Shown: positions 44,901-53,164, counted from the stretch's first letter. The stretch: 64,000 nucleotides of DNA from Bradyrhizobium jicamae (GCF_001440395.1 NZ_LLXZ01000152.1:423-64422), one strand, 5' to 3'. Made by a program: numbers and translations. Notes: generated by a model not told the origin, from the letters alone.

Positions 44901-45075
44901 CGCCGTTCAAGAGGACGAACAGTGCGTAGCCGGAGATCAGCGTCATGGCCGCGAGCGCGACGATAAAGGCGGCGGCTGTCCAGGATTTGCCAAGACGATA
45001 GAACAGTGGAATCAGGAAGCCGCCACCCAGGCCCACAATGAAAATGTTGAGTGGGTGGAGCAGGCCCTCTACCAT
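41962..45075 (-). CDS. Mrp-type antiporter subunit with two fused ND2/ND4/ND5-like modules
   Basis: The 1,037-residue membrane protein contains two proton-translocation modules in tandem. Module 1 (about 1-440) keeps the TM5 Glu136 (LFVFLEIVS) and a TM7-type Lys219 (LELKPF), but the usual LPDA-type loop is changed to GWGLDVYETA and the TM8 Lys position is Ala248. Module 2 (about 510-960) keeps Glu (FVWELITLSSY), Lys (LLIKAGAIGVHVWLPGAYAE) and the TM8 Lys (VISKVSIFG). Start 45075 (ATG overlapping the MrpC stop by 7 bases) is preferred over 45117. In standard Mrp these modules are separate MrpA and MrpD proteins. Confidence 0.85.
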   Translation of the reverse strand: MVEGLLHPLNIFIVGLGGGFLIPLFYRLGKSWTAAAFIVALAAMTLISGYALFVLLNGAAPTEILTGGAKPPYAINLRMGLAESFFAFSVNLVALFGVAYVARERYGTMLLYLLLVMGIQGMVMTRDLFNLFVFLEIVSIATYGLLGLRDAHAALSATFKFLMATVLASTFFLIGTLLLYATTGILNIDELIAKRASITGPIGFAALIFLLACLLLELKPFPANGWGLDVYETARSDVAAMISGGVSAGVFFALLKLLPLFEDQLELIAALGAMTFVFSNLIGLQQTNAQRLLGYSSIGQMGLLTIAAPLLYRLNADNAMFLVVGGLFINHLFAKVGLFWLAGYVGKERLQDWAVLARRPGAILTFGILIVAISGLPPFPGFWAKWQLVMTLAVGDLYVWIAIVLVGSLLEAAYMFRWFGLALNSPAEADGVSHGQADLFPIFGMALLLVVSGYVAGKLAGLAALWAYMPLAAGLVLYMLARLPSRVQYLIVLVLVTVGGGRLILELSGISFLFAMLLLAGGLVLSIACLARTDRRSGFYPLLAVMLLSLPALPRATTSLEFIFVWELITLSSYFLILQRTEAASHALQYLLFSLAAAFFLLCAFAVLHAQTGSVSLSALRVAGPDSAPVFVLLAIGLLIKAGAIGVHVWLPGAYAESDDDVSALLSAVISKVSIFGLLVGTYVAIRSDVSLNLALVVGWIGMLTTLAGAMLAARQDDLKRMLAYSSMSQLGYIVAAIALMSHLGWVTALYLAANHLLVKGILFLVAAAIILRTGKRSIVELGGLAGVMPVTFTAAAIAIVAMSGLPPLAGFGGKWLLLSAMMEKGWYGPALMTLLATFVGFIYMARFIQAIFLGPRKAAHDALAEAPISLLIPQTLLIAGIFLMSFFPKLLITPLSNAIDPQFASTLVWQGMSLEMIYGYWNPVPVMALAVIASTILFGLFWLLQRSGWWSAIANAEIGGTRSSLYKGLTTVFTVLTPPWAGALWGGLTEATTSSAERIRILYTGNGQTYNLYILYYFIALYAAAGGVRHLWAGVD

Positions 45076-45428
45076 TTCGACTCCGTGAAGGCGTCGATTG
45101 ATAGTGTTTTCCTGCACTCATAGAGCCGTATTGCATAGGCCAGCATGACCGCCGTCACAGCCATGCCAATCACGATCGCGGTGACGGCGAGTGCAGACGG
45201 TACCGGGTCGACGGCACGTGATGTCGCTTCCGACACACTCAGCGCGCGGTCGATGATCGGTGCTGTGCCGTTCGCCACGTATCCGATTGCGACGATGACG
45301 ATATGGGTGCCGGTTCCCATCAACGAGAATCCGATGATGATCCGCAGGATGTTGCGGTGTGTGAGCATGCCCCAAAGTCCGATCAGGACGAGGAGAAGCC
45401 CTGTCGTCAGAACGATCCTCGAAATCAT
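45069..45428 (-). CDS. mrpC: Mrp antiporter subunit C (NuoK-like)
   Basis: The 119-residue protein has three hydrophobic spans with the MrpC/NuoK pattern (LIGLWGMLTHRNILRIIIGF, and ALAVTAIVIGMAVTAVMLAY with its conserved Ala-Leu-x-Leu-Thr-Ala-like segment). It overlaps the fused D-type gene by 7 bases. It is a small core membrane subunit of the antiporter. Confidence 0.9.
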   Translation of the reverse strand: MISRIVLTTGLLLVLIGLWGMLTHRNILRIIIGFSLMGTGTHIVIVAIGYVANGTAPIIDRALSVSEATSRAVDPVPSALAVTAIVIGMAVTAVMLAYAIRLYECRKTLSIDAFTESKW

Positions 45429-45454
45429 CGGACGGCTCCCTTCGTATGATCGGG

Positions 45455-46156
45455 TTAGGGCCGGAACCTCTCGAGAATGACGCTTAGCTCGCAGCCAACC
45501 TTGATGCCCAGAAGCGCCGATAGGACGGGAATGGCACCGGCGCTGAAGAACGCACCGAATTGCCCAAGTGGGAGGATCCGATTGTCCAGAAAGCCATCCG
45601 CAACGATCAGCCCCGCGATGCCTGCCAGCACGAACAATGCGCCGGCCACAGACTCTGTGATGCCAAGGAATTCGAGATCGGGCTGGTATTGCGGGTAGGC
45701 TAGCAGCACGAGCAGAACGCCGGACGCAATGACGGCGCCGCCCTGGAAGCCGCCACCCGCGGTCAGGTGTCCGTTCATGATGATGTACGCCGCGAAAATG
45801 GAAATGAGCGGAACGAGGATTTGCGTGCCAGTCTGTACGATCTCCGACGATGGCCGGGCCGCGTCAGGACGAACCTCGGAGCGCACGCCGCGCGGTGGGC
45901 GTTCCCCACCGAGCACGAGGCCGACGCTCGCCGCCACCATGAACAGAACGGCTACCTCCCCGAGTGTGTCGAACGCGCGGTAGGTCAGCAATATGCCGGT
46001 AACGACGTTCGCCGCGCCCAGCTCCTGCGGGACGAGCCTGATGTAGCCTTCCGCCAGGGGCCGCGGCGATTGCCGCTCGGCATAGCCGGCGACAAGACTT
46101 GCGAACACAAGCCCGAACGAGACGAGAGCGATGACGATGGAGAGGCGGCGGATCAT
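45455..46156 (-). CDS. mrpB: MbhE-MrpB-type antiporter subunit
   Basis: The 233-residue protein joins an N-terminal MbhE-like part (TGILLTYRAFDTLGEVAVLF) to a C-terminal MrpB domain (GHLTAGGGFQGGAVIASGVL, GIKVGCELSVIL). In long MrpA proteins the MbhE part is at the MrpA C-terminus; here it is on MrpB. The start overlaps the MrpG stop by four bases. Confidence 0.88.
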   Translation of the reverse strand: MIRRLSIVIALVSFGLVFASLVAGYAERQSPRPLAEGYIRLVPQELGAANVVTGILLTYRAFDTLGEVAVLFMVAASVGLVLGGERPPRGVRSEVRPDAARPSSEIVQTGTQILVPLISIFAAYIIMNGHLTAGGGFQGGAVIASGVLLVLLAYPQYQPDLEFLGITESVAGALFVLAGIAGLIVADGFLDNRILPLGQFGAFFSAGAIPVLSALLGIKVGCELSVILERFRP

Positions 46157-46491
46157 GCGCCGTTCCCAACTCTCTGCTGTGCGTCACGCAGCGCATCTAT
46201 GCCCGTATCACCCGCCATGGGAATTCGGATAGCATGCGCCGCCCGAGCCAACGCATGCGAGGAGACCGGATTCGTCATCAGCACGAAATAGACGATGATC
46301 AGGAGCTTGAAACTCCAGCCCGGGTGATGGATGGCCAGGCCCGTGAGCACCAAAGTGTTGCCGAGTGTGGAGGCCTTGGTGCCCGCCTGCATGCGGGTAT
46401 ACACATCGGGCATGCGCAACATGCCAAGCCCTGCCGAAAAGTGGAAGATTGCGCCAAGCAGGACTAGAACGCTTCCGATCAGATCCGTCAT
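46153..46491 (-). CDS. mrpG: Mrp antiporter subunit G
   Basis: The 112-residue protein has MrpG features: GAIFHFSAGLGMLRMPDVYT, RMQAGTKASTLGNTLVLTGL and FVLMTNPVSSHALARAAH. The start at 46491 overlaps the upstream MbhD-like stop by four bases; longer ORFs reaching 46704 overlap that gene and are unlikely. Confidence 0.9.
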   Translation of the reverse strand: MTDLIGSVLVLLGAIFHFSAGLGMLRMPDVYTRMQAGTKASTLGNTLVLTGLAIHHPGWSFKLLIIVYFVLMTNPVSSHALARAAHAIRIPMAGDTGIDALRDAQQRVGNGA

Positions 46492-46730
46492 CGTGCTCTC
46501 TCTGTTGTCCTGTGGATCGCGTAAAGGAAAATGAGCACCGACAAGCCGGAGCCGATCGACGCCTCCGTCATTGCGACATCCGGCGCGCCTAGCAGGACGT
46601 AGCAAACCGCTGCGAAGAGGCTCGCGAGTCCCCCGCTGACCGCCGCCGCCAGGGTGCTGTCCAGGCACACTGCCAGCATACCGCTCACAAGAATGCTGCC
46701 GCACAACAGGTAAACGAAGAGATCAAGCAT
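46488..46730 (-). CDS. MbhD-like (DUF4040) antiporter subunit
   Basis: An 80-residue two- to three-span protein with the motif LLGAPDVAMTEASIGSGLS, which in canonical MrpA lies in the C-terminal extension and in Mbh hydrogenases is the separate MbhD subunit. Start 46730 (MLDLFVYLL) is 4 bases after the MrpF stop; a start at 46763 is possible. The separate form supports an Mrp group-2-like layout. Confidence 0.85.
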   Translation of the reverse strand: MLDLFVYLLCGSILVSGMLAVCLDSTLAAAVSGGLASLFAAVCYVLLGAPDVAMTEASIGSGLSVLIFLYAIHRTTERAR

Positions 46731-46734
46731 GTTG

Positions 46735-46995
46735 TCAAAGACCTCGCTCGAGATAGCGTGCAATCGCCAGGACAGCCAGAAAGCTCAGAACACCGTAAAC
46801 CAGAGCGACGTCCAGGTAGATCGAACGGCCGGCCACATGCGCGTAAAGCGCAATGAGCGAAATCGAAACGACGGTCAGCATGTCGATTGCCGCAACGCGG
46901 TCTACCGTGGTTCGTCCGAGAACGAGACGCAACACGCCAAACGCGACCCCGAGAAAGATCAGAATCGCCGCGGCGGTAAGGATTGCGTCAGCCAA
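46735..46995 (-). CDS. mrpF: Mrp antiporter subunit F
   Basis: The 86-residue protein has three short spans and the MrpF motif RTTVDRVAAIDMLTVVSISL. Its start overlaps the MrpE stop by 8 bases. It is a small accessory subunit of the Na+(K+)/H+ antiporter. Confidence 0.9.
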   Translation of the reverse strand: MADAILTAAAILIFLGVAFGVLRLVLGRTTVDRVAAIDMLTVVSISLIALYAHVAGRSIYLDVALVYGVLSFLAVLAIARYLERGL

Positions 46996-47506
46996 AGGTC
47001 TTCCTCAGGTGTTCTTCGAATACGCCGGCAATGACACGGGTTGCTTCGTCCGTGTCTGTTGTTTTGACGTCGAGCCAATGAACGAAGAGGCTGTCGCCAT
47101 CGATGTCGACAACGAGTGACCCAGGCGTCAGCGCGATGGAGCTGGCAAGTGCAAGACGTCCGACGGGAGTCTCGAGTCTCGTTCTGATCCTGACGATGCC
47201 GGGGTTTATCTTGATGCGTGGGGCATAGACGTAGCGCATCATGTTGATGTTCGCGCGGACCAACTCGATCAGAAAGACACATGTGTAGAGAACGAAATGA
47301 TAGAGGCGCCCCGGGGACAAGCGGACGTCTCGCCACGCGCCCGGCTTGCGTGTGAACATGTAGGCCAGAACGACGGAAATGATTGCGCCGGTCGCGATCA
47401 CGCTAATGGCGAAGGACGAGTTCGCCGCGAACCAGATAAATGTGAGAAGCACCGATAGCCAAAGGAAGCCGCTGGGCCGTCTCGCTGCGGATTGATTTGG
47501 CACCAT
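46988..47506 (-). CDS. mrpE: Mrp antiporter subunit E
   Basis: The 172-residue protein has two N-terminal spans (FLWLSVLLTFIWFAANSSFA) and a soluble C-terminal part with the MrpE signature ALASSIALTPGSLVVDIDGD and FVHWLDV. It is the first Mrp gene and begins 31 bases after the RND pump stop, so it is read from the same promoter. Confidence 0.9.
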   Translation of the reverse strand: MVPNQSAARRPSGFLWLSVLLTFIWFAANSSFAISVIATGAIISVVLAYMFTRKPGAWRDVRLSPGRLYHFVLYTCVFLIELVRANINMMRYVYAPRIKINPGIVRIRTRLETPVGRLALASSIALTPGSLVVDIDGDSLFVHWLDVKTTDTDEATRVIAGVFEEHLRKTFG

Positions 47507-47537
47507 TGTCAGACCCCCCGACTGTCAGAATCGAGTG

Positions 47538-50500
47538 TTACGACTTGGTCGTCGGAATGCCGATCTCCGCCGGCTTCTGCAGACCGGCTGATTTCTCGGT
47601 TCCCTTGAACCAGGCTACATACAGGGTAGGAAGGAAGATAAGCGTAAGAATCGTCGCAACCAGCAATCCTCCCATGATCGCGAACGCCATTGGTCCCCAG
47701 AACACCGTTGGAGCGATCGGGATCATGCCGAGGACGGTCGATACGGCGGTCAGCATGATCGGGCGGAAGCGGGAGCTGCTGGCATTGATTGCGGCAGACC
47801 AGACGTCCTTCCCCTGCGCGCGTTCGGCGTCGATTTGGCCAATCAAGATCACGGCATTCTTGGTAATCATGCCGATCAATGCCAGGATGCCAAGAATTGC
47901 GACGAAGCCGAGCGGCCTGCGCGACACGAGAAGCGCCGCGGCAACGCCGATCAAGCCGAGAGGCGCGACGCTGAGGACCAGGAACAGCCGCTGAAAGCTT
48001 TGCAGCTGGGCCATGAGGACCGTGAACATCAGCAACAGCATGACCGGAACGACCGCCATCACGGAAGCTTGCGAATACGCGCTTTCCTCAACCGTCCCGC
48101 CCACGACGACGCGATAAGCGCGGGGAAGGGTTGCTGCCAGTCTATCGACCGTGGGCGCCAGCGCGTTGATGACGGTTTCCGGAAGTGCTCCCTGCGCCAC
48201 ATCGGCTTGCACCGTCAGCGTGGGCACACGGTCGCGCCGCCACACCAATGGATACTCCTGCTTGTATTCGAACGTTGCGAACTGGTTCAGCGGGACGGTT
48301 CGCCCGTTCGGAAGCGGTACCTGCAGGGTGCTCAGAGTTGGAAGCGAGACGCGTTGTTCGTCGGTCGCGCGCACCAGAACGTCGACAAGATAGATATCGT
48401 CGCGAACCCGGGTGACGGGCGTGCCTGAAATCACGGTGTTGAGGACGCTCGCCACCGCCTGCGAGCTCAAGCCCAGCAATCGCGCTTCGTCCTGGTCAAC
48501 ATGGATGCGCAACTGACGCGCCGGCCCCATCCAGTCAAAATTGACCTGCTCGGCTTGCGGGTTGGTTGCGACGATCTGGGCAAGCTTCAGTGCGATTTCG
48601 CGCACCTGGTCAATGTCGGGGCCGCTTACGCGATATTGGACGGGCCAGCCAACCGGCGGGCCGAGTTCGAGCGGAGCGACCCGGGAAATCGCGCTCGGGA
48701 ATTCATTGGCCAGGAATTTTTCAAGCTTGACGCGAAGGCGCTCACGCGCCGGGACATCCTTCGCAACGATCACCACCTGTGTGAAAAAATCGTTCGCCAA
48801 CTGTACATTGAGCGGTAGATAGAAGCGAATGGCGCCGCGTCCCACATAGGTACTCCAGCGCGCTACATCCGTATCGCCCTTCAGGGTCGCATCGAAGCGC
48901 TTCGCGGCGGCTTCGCTGGCATAGATCGACGAGTTCTGCGGCAAGCTGATATCGACCAGAAGCTCCGGACGATCGGAAGATGGAAAGAATTGGCGGGGAA
49001 TGAGCGGAAGGGCGAGATAGGACAGGCCGAAGAGAGCCAAGGTGAGAAGAATAGTCACCCATTTCGCCCGCATGGCCGCGGTCAGGAAGTTCTGATACCA
49101 AGAAAGAATTCTGCCGGGAGTCGCGGTTTGCGAGGTACGGGGCGGTTTCAGAATGAGGACGCCCAGCAGCGGGGCGAAGACGACCGCCACAAACCATGAT
49201 ACGAGCAGTGCGATGCTGACGACGGCAAATAGCGAAAATGTGTACTCCCCGGCGGAGCTGGCCGCAAAGCCGACGGGAACAAATCCGGCGATGGTTACCA
49301 GCGTTCCCGCGAGCATGGCGAATGCATAGGTCCGGAACGCGAACGTCGCAGCTTCAATCTTGTCATCGCCCGCGGCCAGGCGGTTGAGGGTAGCGTCGGT
49401 GGTGGTCATCGCGTCATCGACGAGCAGTGCCAGCGCGATGATGAGGGCGCCGAGCGATATCCGCTGCATGTCGATGCTCGCCATCTGCATGATCGGAAAC
49501 ACGATGGCGAGCGTCAAGGGAATGGAAAGCGCGATGATCAGCCCTGGGCGGACGCCCAGACTGATGAAGCTGATCACGAGAATGATGGCAATCGCCTGCA
49601 ACAACGAGGTCATGAATTCGGAGATCGCGCCATCAACCGTGACGGCCTGATCGGCGACCAGGATTGGCTGGATTCCGATCGGCAGGTCGGCCGTGACCGC
49701 GTCCATCGCCCGCTTGATGTTCCTGCCGAGGGCAAGAATATCTCCGCCCTCCCGCATGGCGATGGCAAGCCCGATCGCCGGCTCGGCGTTTACGCGGAAC
49801 ATGGGCTGGGGAGGATCAGAAAAGCCGCGCCGCACTTGCGCGATATCGCTCAGGCGCAGCGTCCGTCCGTCCGCGATGAAGTTGACGTTGGCGACGTCCC
49901 GCTCCGTACGGAACGCGCCTGAAACCTGCAGCGACAGACTCTCGTCGCCGGTTTGGATGGTGCCCGCCGGACGTACAACGTTTTGCGCCTGGAGCGCGGC
50001 GATGAGCGCCGAGCGGTCGATGCCTAGGCCGGCGAGTTCTTTCGTCGAGAACTCGACATAGATCCGTTCGTCCTGAGCTCCCAGCAGTTCGATCTCCGAG
50101 ACGTCACGAACAAGAAGCAGCTTCGAGCGGATGTCTTCGACGTAGTCGCGAAGCTCGCGATGGGTGAACCCGTCGCTGGTGAAACCGTAGATGATCCCGA
50201 ACGTCGCGCCGAAATCGTCGTTGAAACCGGGTCCAACGATGCCTGTTGGCAGCGTGTGCCTGATATCGCCGATGTTCTTGCGAACTTGATACCAGGTGTC
50301 GGCGACTTCCTTCGCGTTTGCGCTGCCCTTCAAATTGACGAAAATCGTCGTGATGCCTGCCTTGGTATAGCTGCGCAGGAAGTCGAGATGTGGCGTTTCC
50401 TGCAGTCTGCGCTCAAGTCGCTCGGTTACTTGCTTCAGCGTATCTTCAATGGTTGCTCCCGGCCACGCAGCCTGAACAACCATGGTCTTGATGATGAAGG

Positions 50501-50621
50501 TGGGATCCTCGCTGCGCCCAAGACGGAAATAGGATACGAGGCCGGCAATGACGGCAATGATCATGAGATAAGCGACGAACGAGCGGTGATTCAGCGCCCA
50601 TTCTGAAAGATTGAACCTCAT
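47538..50621 (-). CDS. RND efflux transporter permease
   Basis: The 1,027-residue protein has the full RND layout: TM1, a large periplasmic loop (porter/docking domain), TMs 2-6, a second loop, and TMs 7-12. The proton-relay motif LALLVDDAMTTTDATLNR in TM4 is present. It is closest in type to HAE-1-like RND pumps that expel organic compounds; no metal-specific motif was noticed. The start overlaps the membrane-fusion gene by four bases. Confidence 0.92.
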   Translation of the reverse strand: MRFNLSEWALNHRSFVAYLMIIAVIAGLVSYFRLGRSEDPTFIIKTMVVQAAWPGATIEDTLKQVTERLERRLQETPHLDFLRSYTKAGITTIFVNLKGSANAKEVADTWYQVRKNIGDIRHTLPTGIVGPGFNDDFGATFGIIYGFTSDGFTHRELRDYVEDIRSKLLLVRDVSEIELLGAQDERIYVEFSTKELAGLGIDRSALIAALQAQNVVRPAGTIQTGDESLSLQVSGAFRTERDVANVNFIADGRTLRLSDIAQVRRGFSDPPQPMFRVNAEPAIGLAIAMREGGDILALGRNIKRAMDAVTADLPIGIQPILVADQAVTVDGAISEFMTSLLQAIAIILVISFISLGVRPGLIIALSIPLTLAIVFPIMQMASIDMQRISLGALIIALALLVDDAMTTTDATLNRLAAGDDKIEAATFAFRTYAFAMLAGTLVTIAGFVPVGFAASSAGEYTFSLFAVVSIALLVSWFVAVVFAPLLGVLILKPPRTSQTATPGRILSWYQNFLTAAMRAKWVTILLTLALFGLSYLALPLIPRQFFPSSDRPELLVDISLPQNSSIYASEAAAKRFDATLKGDTDVARWSTYVGRGAIRFYLPLNVQLANDFFTQVVIVAKDVPARERLRVKLEKFLANEFPSAISRVAPLELGPPVGWPVQYRVSGPDIDQVREIALKLAQIVATNPQAEQVNFDWMGPARQLRIHVDQDEARLLGLSSQAVASVLNTVISGTPVTRVRDDIYLVDVLVRATDEQRVSLPTLSTLQVPLPNGRTVPLNQFATFEYKQEYPLVWRRDRVPTLTVQADVAQGALPETVINALAPTVDRLAATLPRAYRVVVGGTVEESAYSQASVMAVVPVMLLLMFTVLMAQLQSFQRLFLVLSVAPLGLIGVAAALLVSRRPLGFVAILGILALIGMITKNAVILIGQIDAERAQGKDVWSAAINASSSRFRPIMLTAVSTVLGMIPIAPTVFWGPMAFAIMGGLLVATILTLIFLPTLYVAWFKGTEKSAGLQKPAEIGIPTTKS

Positions 50622-51733
50622 GACGGGCCCGATCCGAGTATGCGAATCTTCTGACCCGGGTGTAGAGCTTGCACGCCCGCCGTGACCACGATTTCGCCGG
50701 TGTCAATTCCCTGGGAAACTGCCACCAGCGCCTGGTTAAAGCGCAGCACGTCGATGTTTCGCAGCGATACGGTATTTTTTGTGGGATCGACGACCCAAAC
50801 GGCGGGCTGTTGATTTGCTTTCGTCAACGCCGTAGCCGGGATCTCAATGATCGGAACAGCCTCCGTTTCCATGCGCCCGGTCACGGTTGCACCAAGACGT
50901 ATCGCCGGTGGAGGATCAGTCAGGCCAACCTTGACTTCGAAGGTTCGTGTTGCCGGATTGGCTTGGGGGGCAACTTCGCGGATGCGCCCGCGGGCGGTCA
51001 CCGCGGGATCGTCGGTCAGACTTACGCTGATCTCAGGATCGCTCGGCGCCGTTCGGAGGACCTGGGCGGGAATGTCGAAGATGGCATCGCGGCCATCCTT
51101 GCGGGCAACCCTGACTATGCTTTGTCCGGCTTGGACGACTTCACCCGCCGCGGGACCGGTTGCCGTCAAAACCCCCGGAGCGTCAGCCTTGAGCTCGGTG
51201 AAGCCAACCAGATCATGCGCGATCTTGAGTTGGGCCTCGGCCGCATCGACCTGCGATTGAGCGGTTTGCTGGGCCTGTTTTGCCTGATCGAAGTTGACGT
51301 TGGTGGTCCAGCCCTGCCCGAAGAGGGTCTGCTGACGTTCGAACTGATTGCGGGCCTGAACCAACTGCCCCTGGGCGGCCGCGAGAGCGGCCTGCGCCTG
51401 CCGCAGGCCGTTCATCTCGTTCTGTGGTTCAAGGCGCGCGATAACCTGACCACGCTCCACCCGATCTCCGAGCTTACCATTGCTCTCGAGAAGCCGGCCG
51501 CCAATACGGAACGAAAGCGATACTTCGTCCTCGGCTTCAATCCTGCCGGTAAAAGTGAGCTGTGTTCCTGCCTTGCTCTTTTCCACGGTTACGGTTCGAA
51601 CCGGACGGACTGCTGGAGCCGCTGTTTCCGTCTCACGTTGGCAGGCTGTAAACAGCACGGGAGCGATCAGGACAATCAGTCCGGCCTGCCGCAGGCGACG
51701 AGTTTTCATCAAATGGGAGGCACATGCGGACAT
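50618..51733 (-). CDS. RND membrane-fusion (periplasmic adaptor) lipoprotein
   Basis: The 371-residue protein has a lipobox-type signal (VLFTAC), a barrel-sandwich hybrid (VTVEKSKAGTQLTFTGRIEA ... GQVIARL), a coiled hairpin with Gln/Ala-rich helices (about 100-180) and a C-terminal beta-barrel/membrane-proximal part. AAGGGAG lies just before ATG 51733. It connects the RND pump to an outer-membrane channel, which is not encoded here. An FNR-type box lies 69-82 bases upstream. Confidence 0.9.
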   Translation of the reverse strand: MSACASHLMKTRRLRQAGLIVLIAPVLFTACQRETETAAPAVRPVRTVTVEKSKAGTQLTFTGRIEAEDEVSLSFRIGGRLLESNGKLGDRVERGQVIARLEPQNEMNGLRQAQAALAAAQGQLVQARNQFERQQTLFGQGWTTNVNFDQAKQAQQTAQSQVDAAEAQLKIAHDLVGFTELKADAPGVLTATGPAAGEVVQAGQSIVRVARKDGRDAIFDIPAQVLRTAPSDPEISVSLTDDPAVTARGRIREVAPQANPATRTFEVKVGLTDPPPAIRLGATVTGRMETEAVPIIEIPATALTKANQQPAVWVVDPTKNTVSLRNIDVLRFNQALVAVSQGIDTGEIVVTAGVQALHPGQKIRILGSGPS

Positions 51734-51801
51734 GGCTCACTCCCTTTCTTGCCTTACCTGGTTCTTCCCGCCATTCGTTGATCGTCATCGGCGGGAGTCC
51801 G

Positions 51802-51815
51802 TTGATTTAGATCAA
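51802..51815 (-). promoter_or_regulatory. FNR/FixK-type box upstream of the RND-Mrp operon
   Basis: TTGATTTAGATCAA is a perfect TTGAT-N4-ATCAA palindrome, 69-82 bases before the first start codon of the operon (51733, reading left). Activation at about -40.5 would place the start site near 51,767. It suggests low-oxygen control. Confidence 0.6.
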
Positions 51816-51946
51816 GAGAGATGTCGGCGTAACGGGCGGTGCAACGAAGTACTATGAACGTGCGACGAATGCCCATTTTCGGCCGGATAAGCCCAGGTGC
51901 GCGACCCTGCAACTCATTGATTGCTCTGAACCGATGGCTGACCCTC

Positions 51947-51985
51947 AATCAGCGGGTCCCAGGTTCGAGCCCTGGTGCGCCCACC
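51947..51985. repeat. tRNA-Lys 3' duplication (right end of cassette 2)
   Basis: These 39 bases equal tRNA-Lys positions 34802-34840. Counting from 51937 the match is 47 of 49, the two differences being T-to-C changes in the anticodon loop. It lacks the 5' half of a tRNA. Confidence 0.9.
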
Positions 51986-52163
51986 GTCGCGAAAGCATTC
52001 TCCTGCGCCTCCAGCCATTCCGCCGGCGGCAGCAAAGCCTGGGGCCCAGGGAACTTCGACTTTCTCAACGAGAAGGGCGAAACATTTGCTCAGCCTGCGG
52101 CGCACCGGGAACCTGGTGGTGACTTGCGTTGTCTGTTTTGAGCTGCGGAAGTGCTGATTCCGC

Positions 52164-53141
52164 TTACTGCGGCTCGATTCCCGCCGCCTTGATTATCCGT
52201 CGCCACTTGTCGACTTCCGCCTTGAGGAAGCTCTCAAGCGCTTCCGGCGTCGCGCGCTCTTGCTCGACGGGCGCCATACTGAGTTCGGTAAAGCGGCTGA
52301 CAAGTGCCGGGTCCTTGAGGGCGGTCTGCAGGGCAGCGACCAGCGAAGTGACTACGGGTTTCGGTGTGCCGCGCGGCGCATAGAGGCCGTACCAGGTGGT
52401 CACATCGAAAGCGGGAAGGCCGGCCTCGGCCGATGTCGGTACATCAGGCAATGTCGCCACGCGCTGCTTGCCGGTGATCGCATAGCCTTTGATCGTGCCG
52501 GACTGGATATGGGGCGTCGGCCCGGTCGCGGGATCGCAATAGACATCGATATGACCGGCGACGACGTCATTCAGAGCCGGACCGCCGCCCTTGTAATAGA
52601 CCGGTGTGAGCTTGGTGTCGGTCGTGCTCATGAACATCAAGCCGCAGAGCTGAGAGGCGGAGCCGAGGCCGACATTGCCGAACGTAATCTTGTCGCCATC
52701 GCTGCGGATGCGAGCGATCAGTTCCTTCAAATCCTTGGCGGGAAAATTCGGCCGCGTCACGAGGATCATCGGCACGTCGGTAACGAGGCCGATCATCGCG
52801 AAATCGGCGACCGGATCGAACGGCAATTTGGCGTAGAGCGCTGGCGCAGTCGCCTGGCCGACATGCATCAAGAGCAGTGTGTAACCATCAGGCGGGGCCT
52901 TCGCGACGCGATTGGTGCCGAGCGTGCCGCCGGCACCGACCACGTTCTCGATGACAAACGACTGCTTCAGCGTGGCGCTCATCGAGGTTGCGAGAATCCG
53001 TGCGATGACGTCGCCGGGACCGCCGGCAGAGAAGGGCACGATCATCGTGATCGGGCGGGAGGGATAGTCCTGCGCAGACGCCGTAGCAAACGGGGAGCAC
53101 AGCAGAAGAAGCAAAGGCAGCGATCGTACTAAAAACTTCAT
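52164..53141 (-). CDS. TctC/BugT-type substrate-binding protein
   Basis: The 325-residue protein has a signal peptide (LLLLLCSPFATASAQ) and Bug/TctC motifs YPSRPITMIVPFSAGGPGD, GTLGTNRVAKAPPDGYTLLL and PDVPTSAEAGLPAFDV. AGGGAGA precedes ATG 53141. There are no TctA/TctB genes beside it, as is usual for orphan Bug proteins. It probably binds a carboxylate used by the upstream catabolic genes. It may continue the operon after the GntR gene (23-base gap). Confidence 0.88.
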   Translation of the reverse strand: MKFLVRSLPLLLLLCSPFATASAQDYPSRPITMIVPFSAGGPGDVIARILATSMSATLKQSFVIENVVGAGGTLGTNRVAKAPPDGYTLLLMHVGQATAPALYAKLPFDPVADFAMIGLVTDVPMILVTRPNFPAKDLKELIARIRSDGDKITFGNVGLGSASQLCGLMFMSTTDTKLTPVYYKGGGPALNDVVAGHIDVYCDPATGPTPHIQSGTIKGYAITGKQRVATLPDVPTSAEAGLPAFDVTTWYGLYAPRGTPKPVVTSLVAALQTALKDPALVSRFTELSMAPVEQERATPEALESFLKAEVDKWRRIIKAAGIEPQ

Positions 53142-53164
53142 CGAAATCTCCCTGCGCGCTTGGC

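Larger units (their letters stand above)
41860..51985. mobile_element. genomic cassette 2 at tRNA-Lys (RND-Mrp operon)
   Basis: It is bounded by tRNA-Lys 3' copies at 41815-41859 and 51947-51985. It holds a single leftward operon of nine genes: membrane fusion protein, RND pump, MrpE, MrpF, MbhD-like, MrpG, MbhE-MrpB-like, MrpC and a double MrpD-type fusion. No integrase or transfer gene is visible. Confidence 0.7.

Noticed and set aside
34842..51985. Integrase gene within the tRNA-Lys cassettes
   Set aside because: No tyrosine or serine recombinase motif was seen in any frame translation; only a short DDE-type transposase fragment is present.
51986..52141. Possible coding fragment to the right of the last tRNA-Lys copy (KAWGPGNFDFLNEKGETF)
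   Set aside because: No start, no ribosome site and no family I recognise; may be a gene remnant but cannot be supported.
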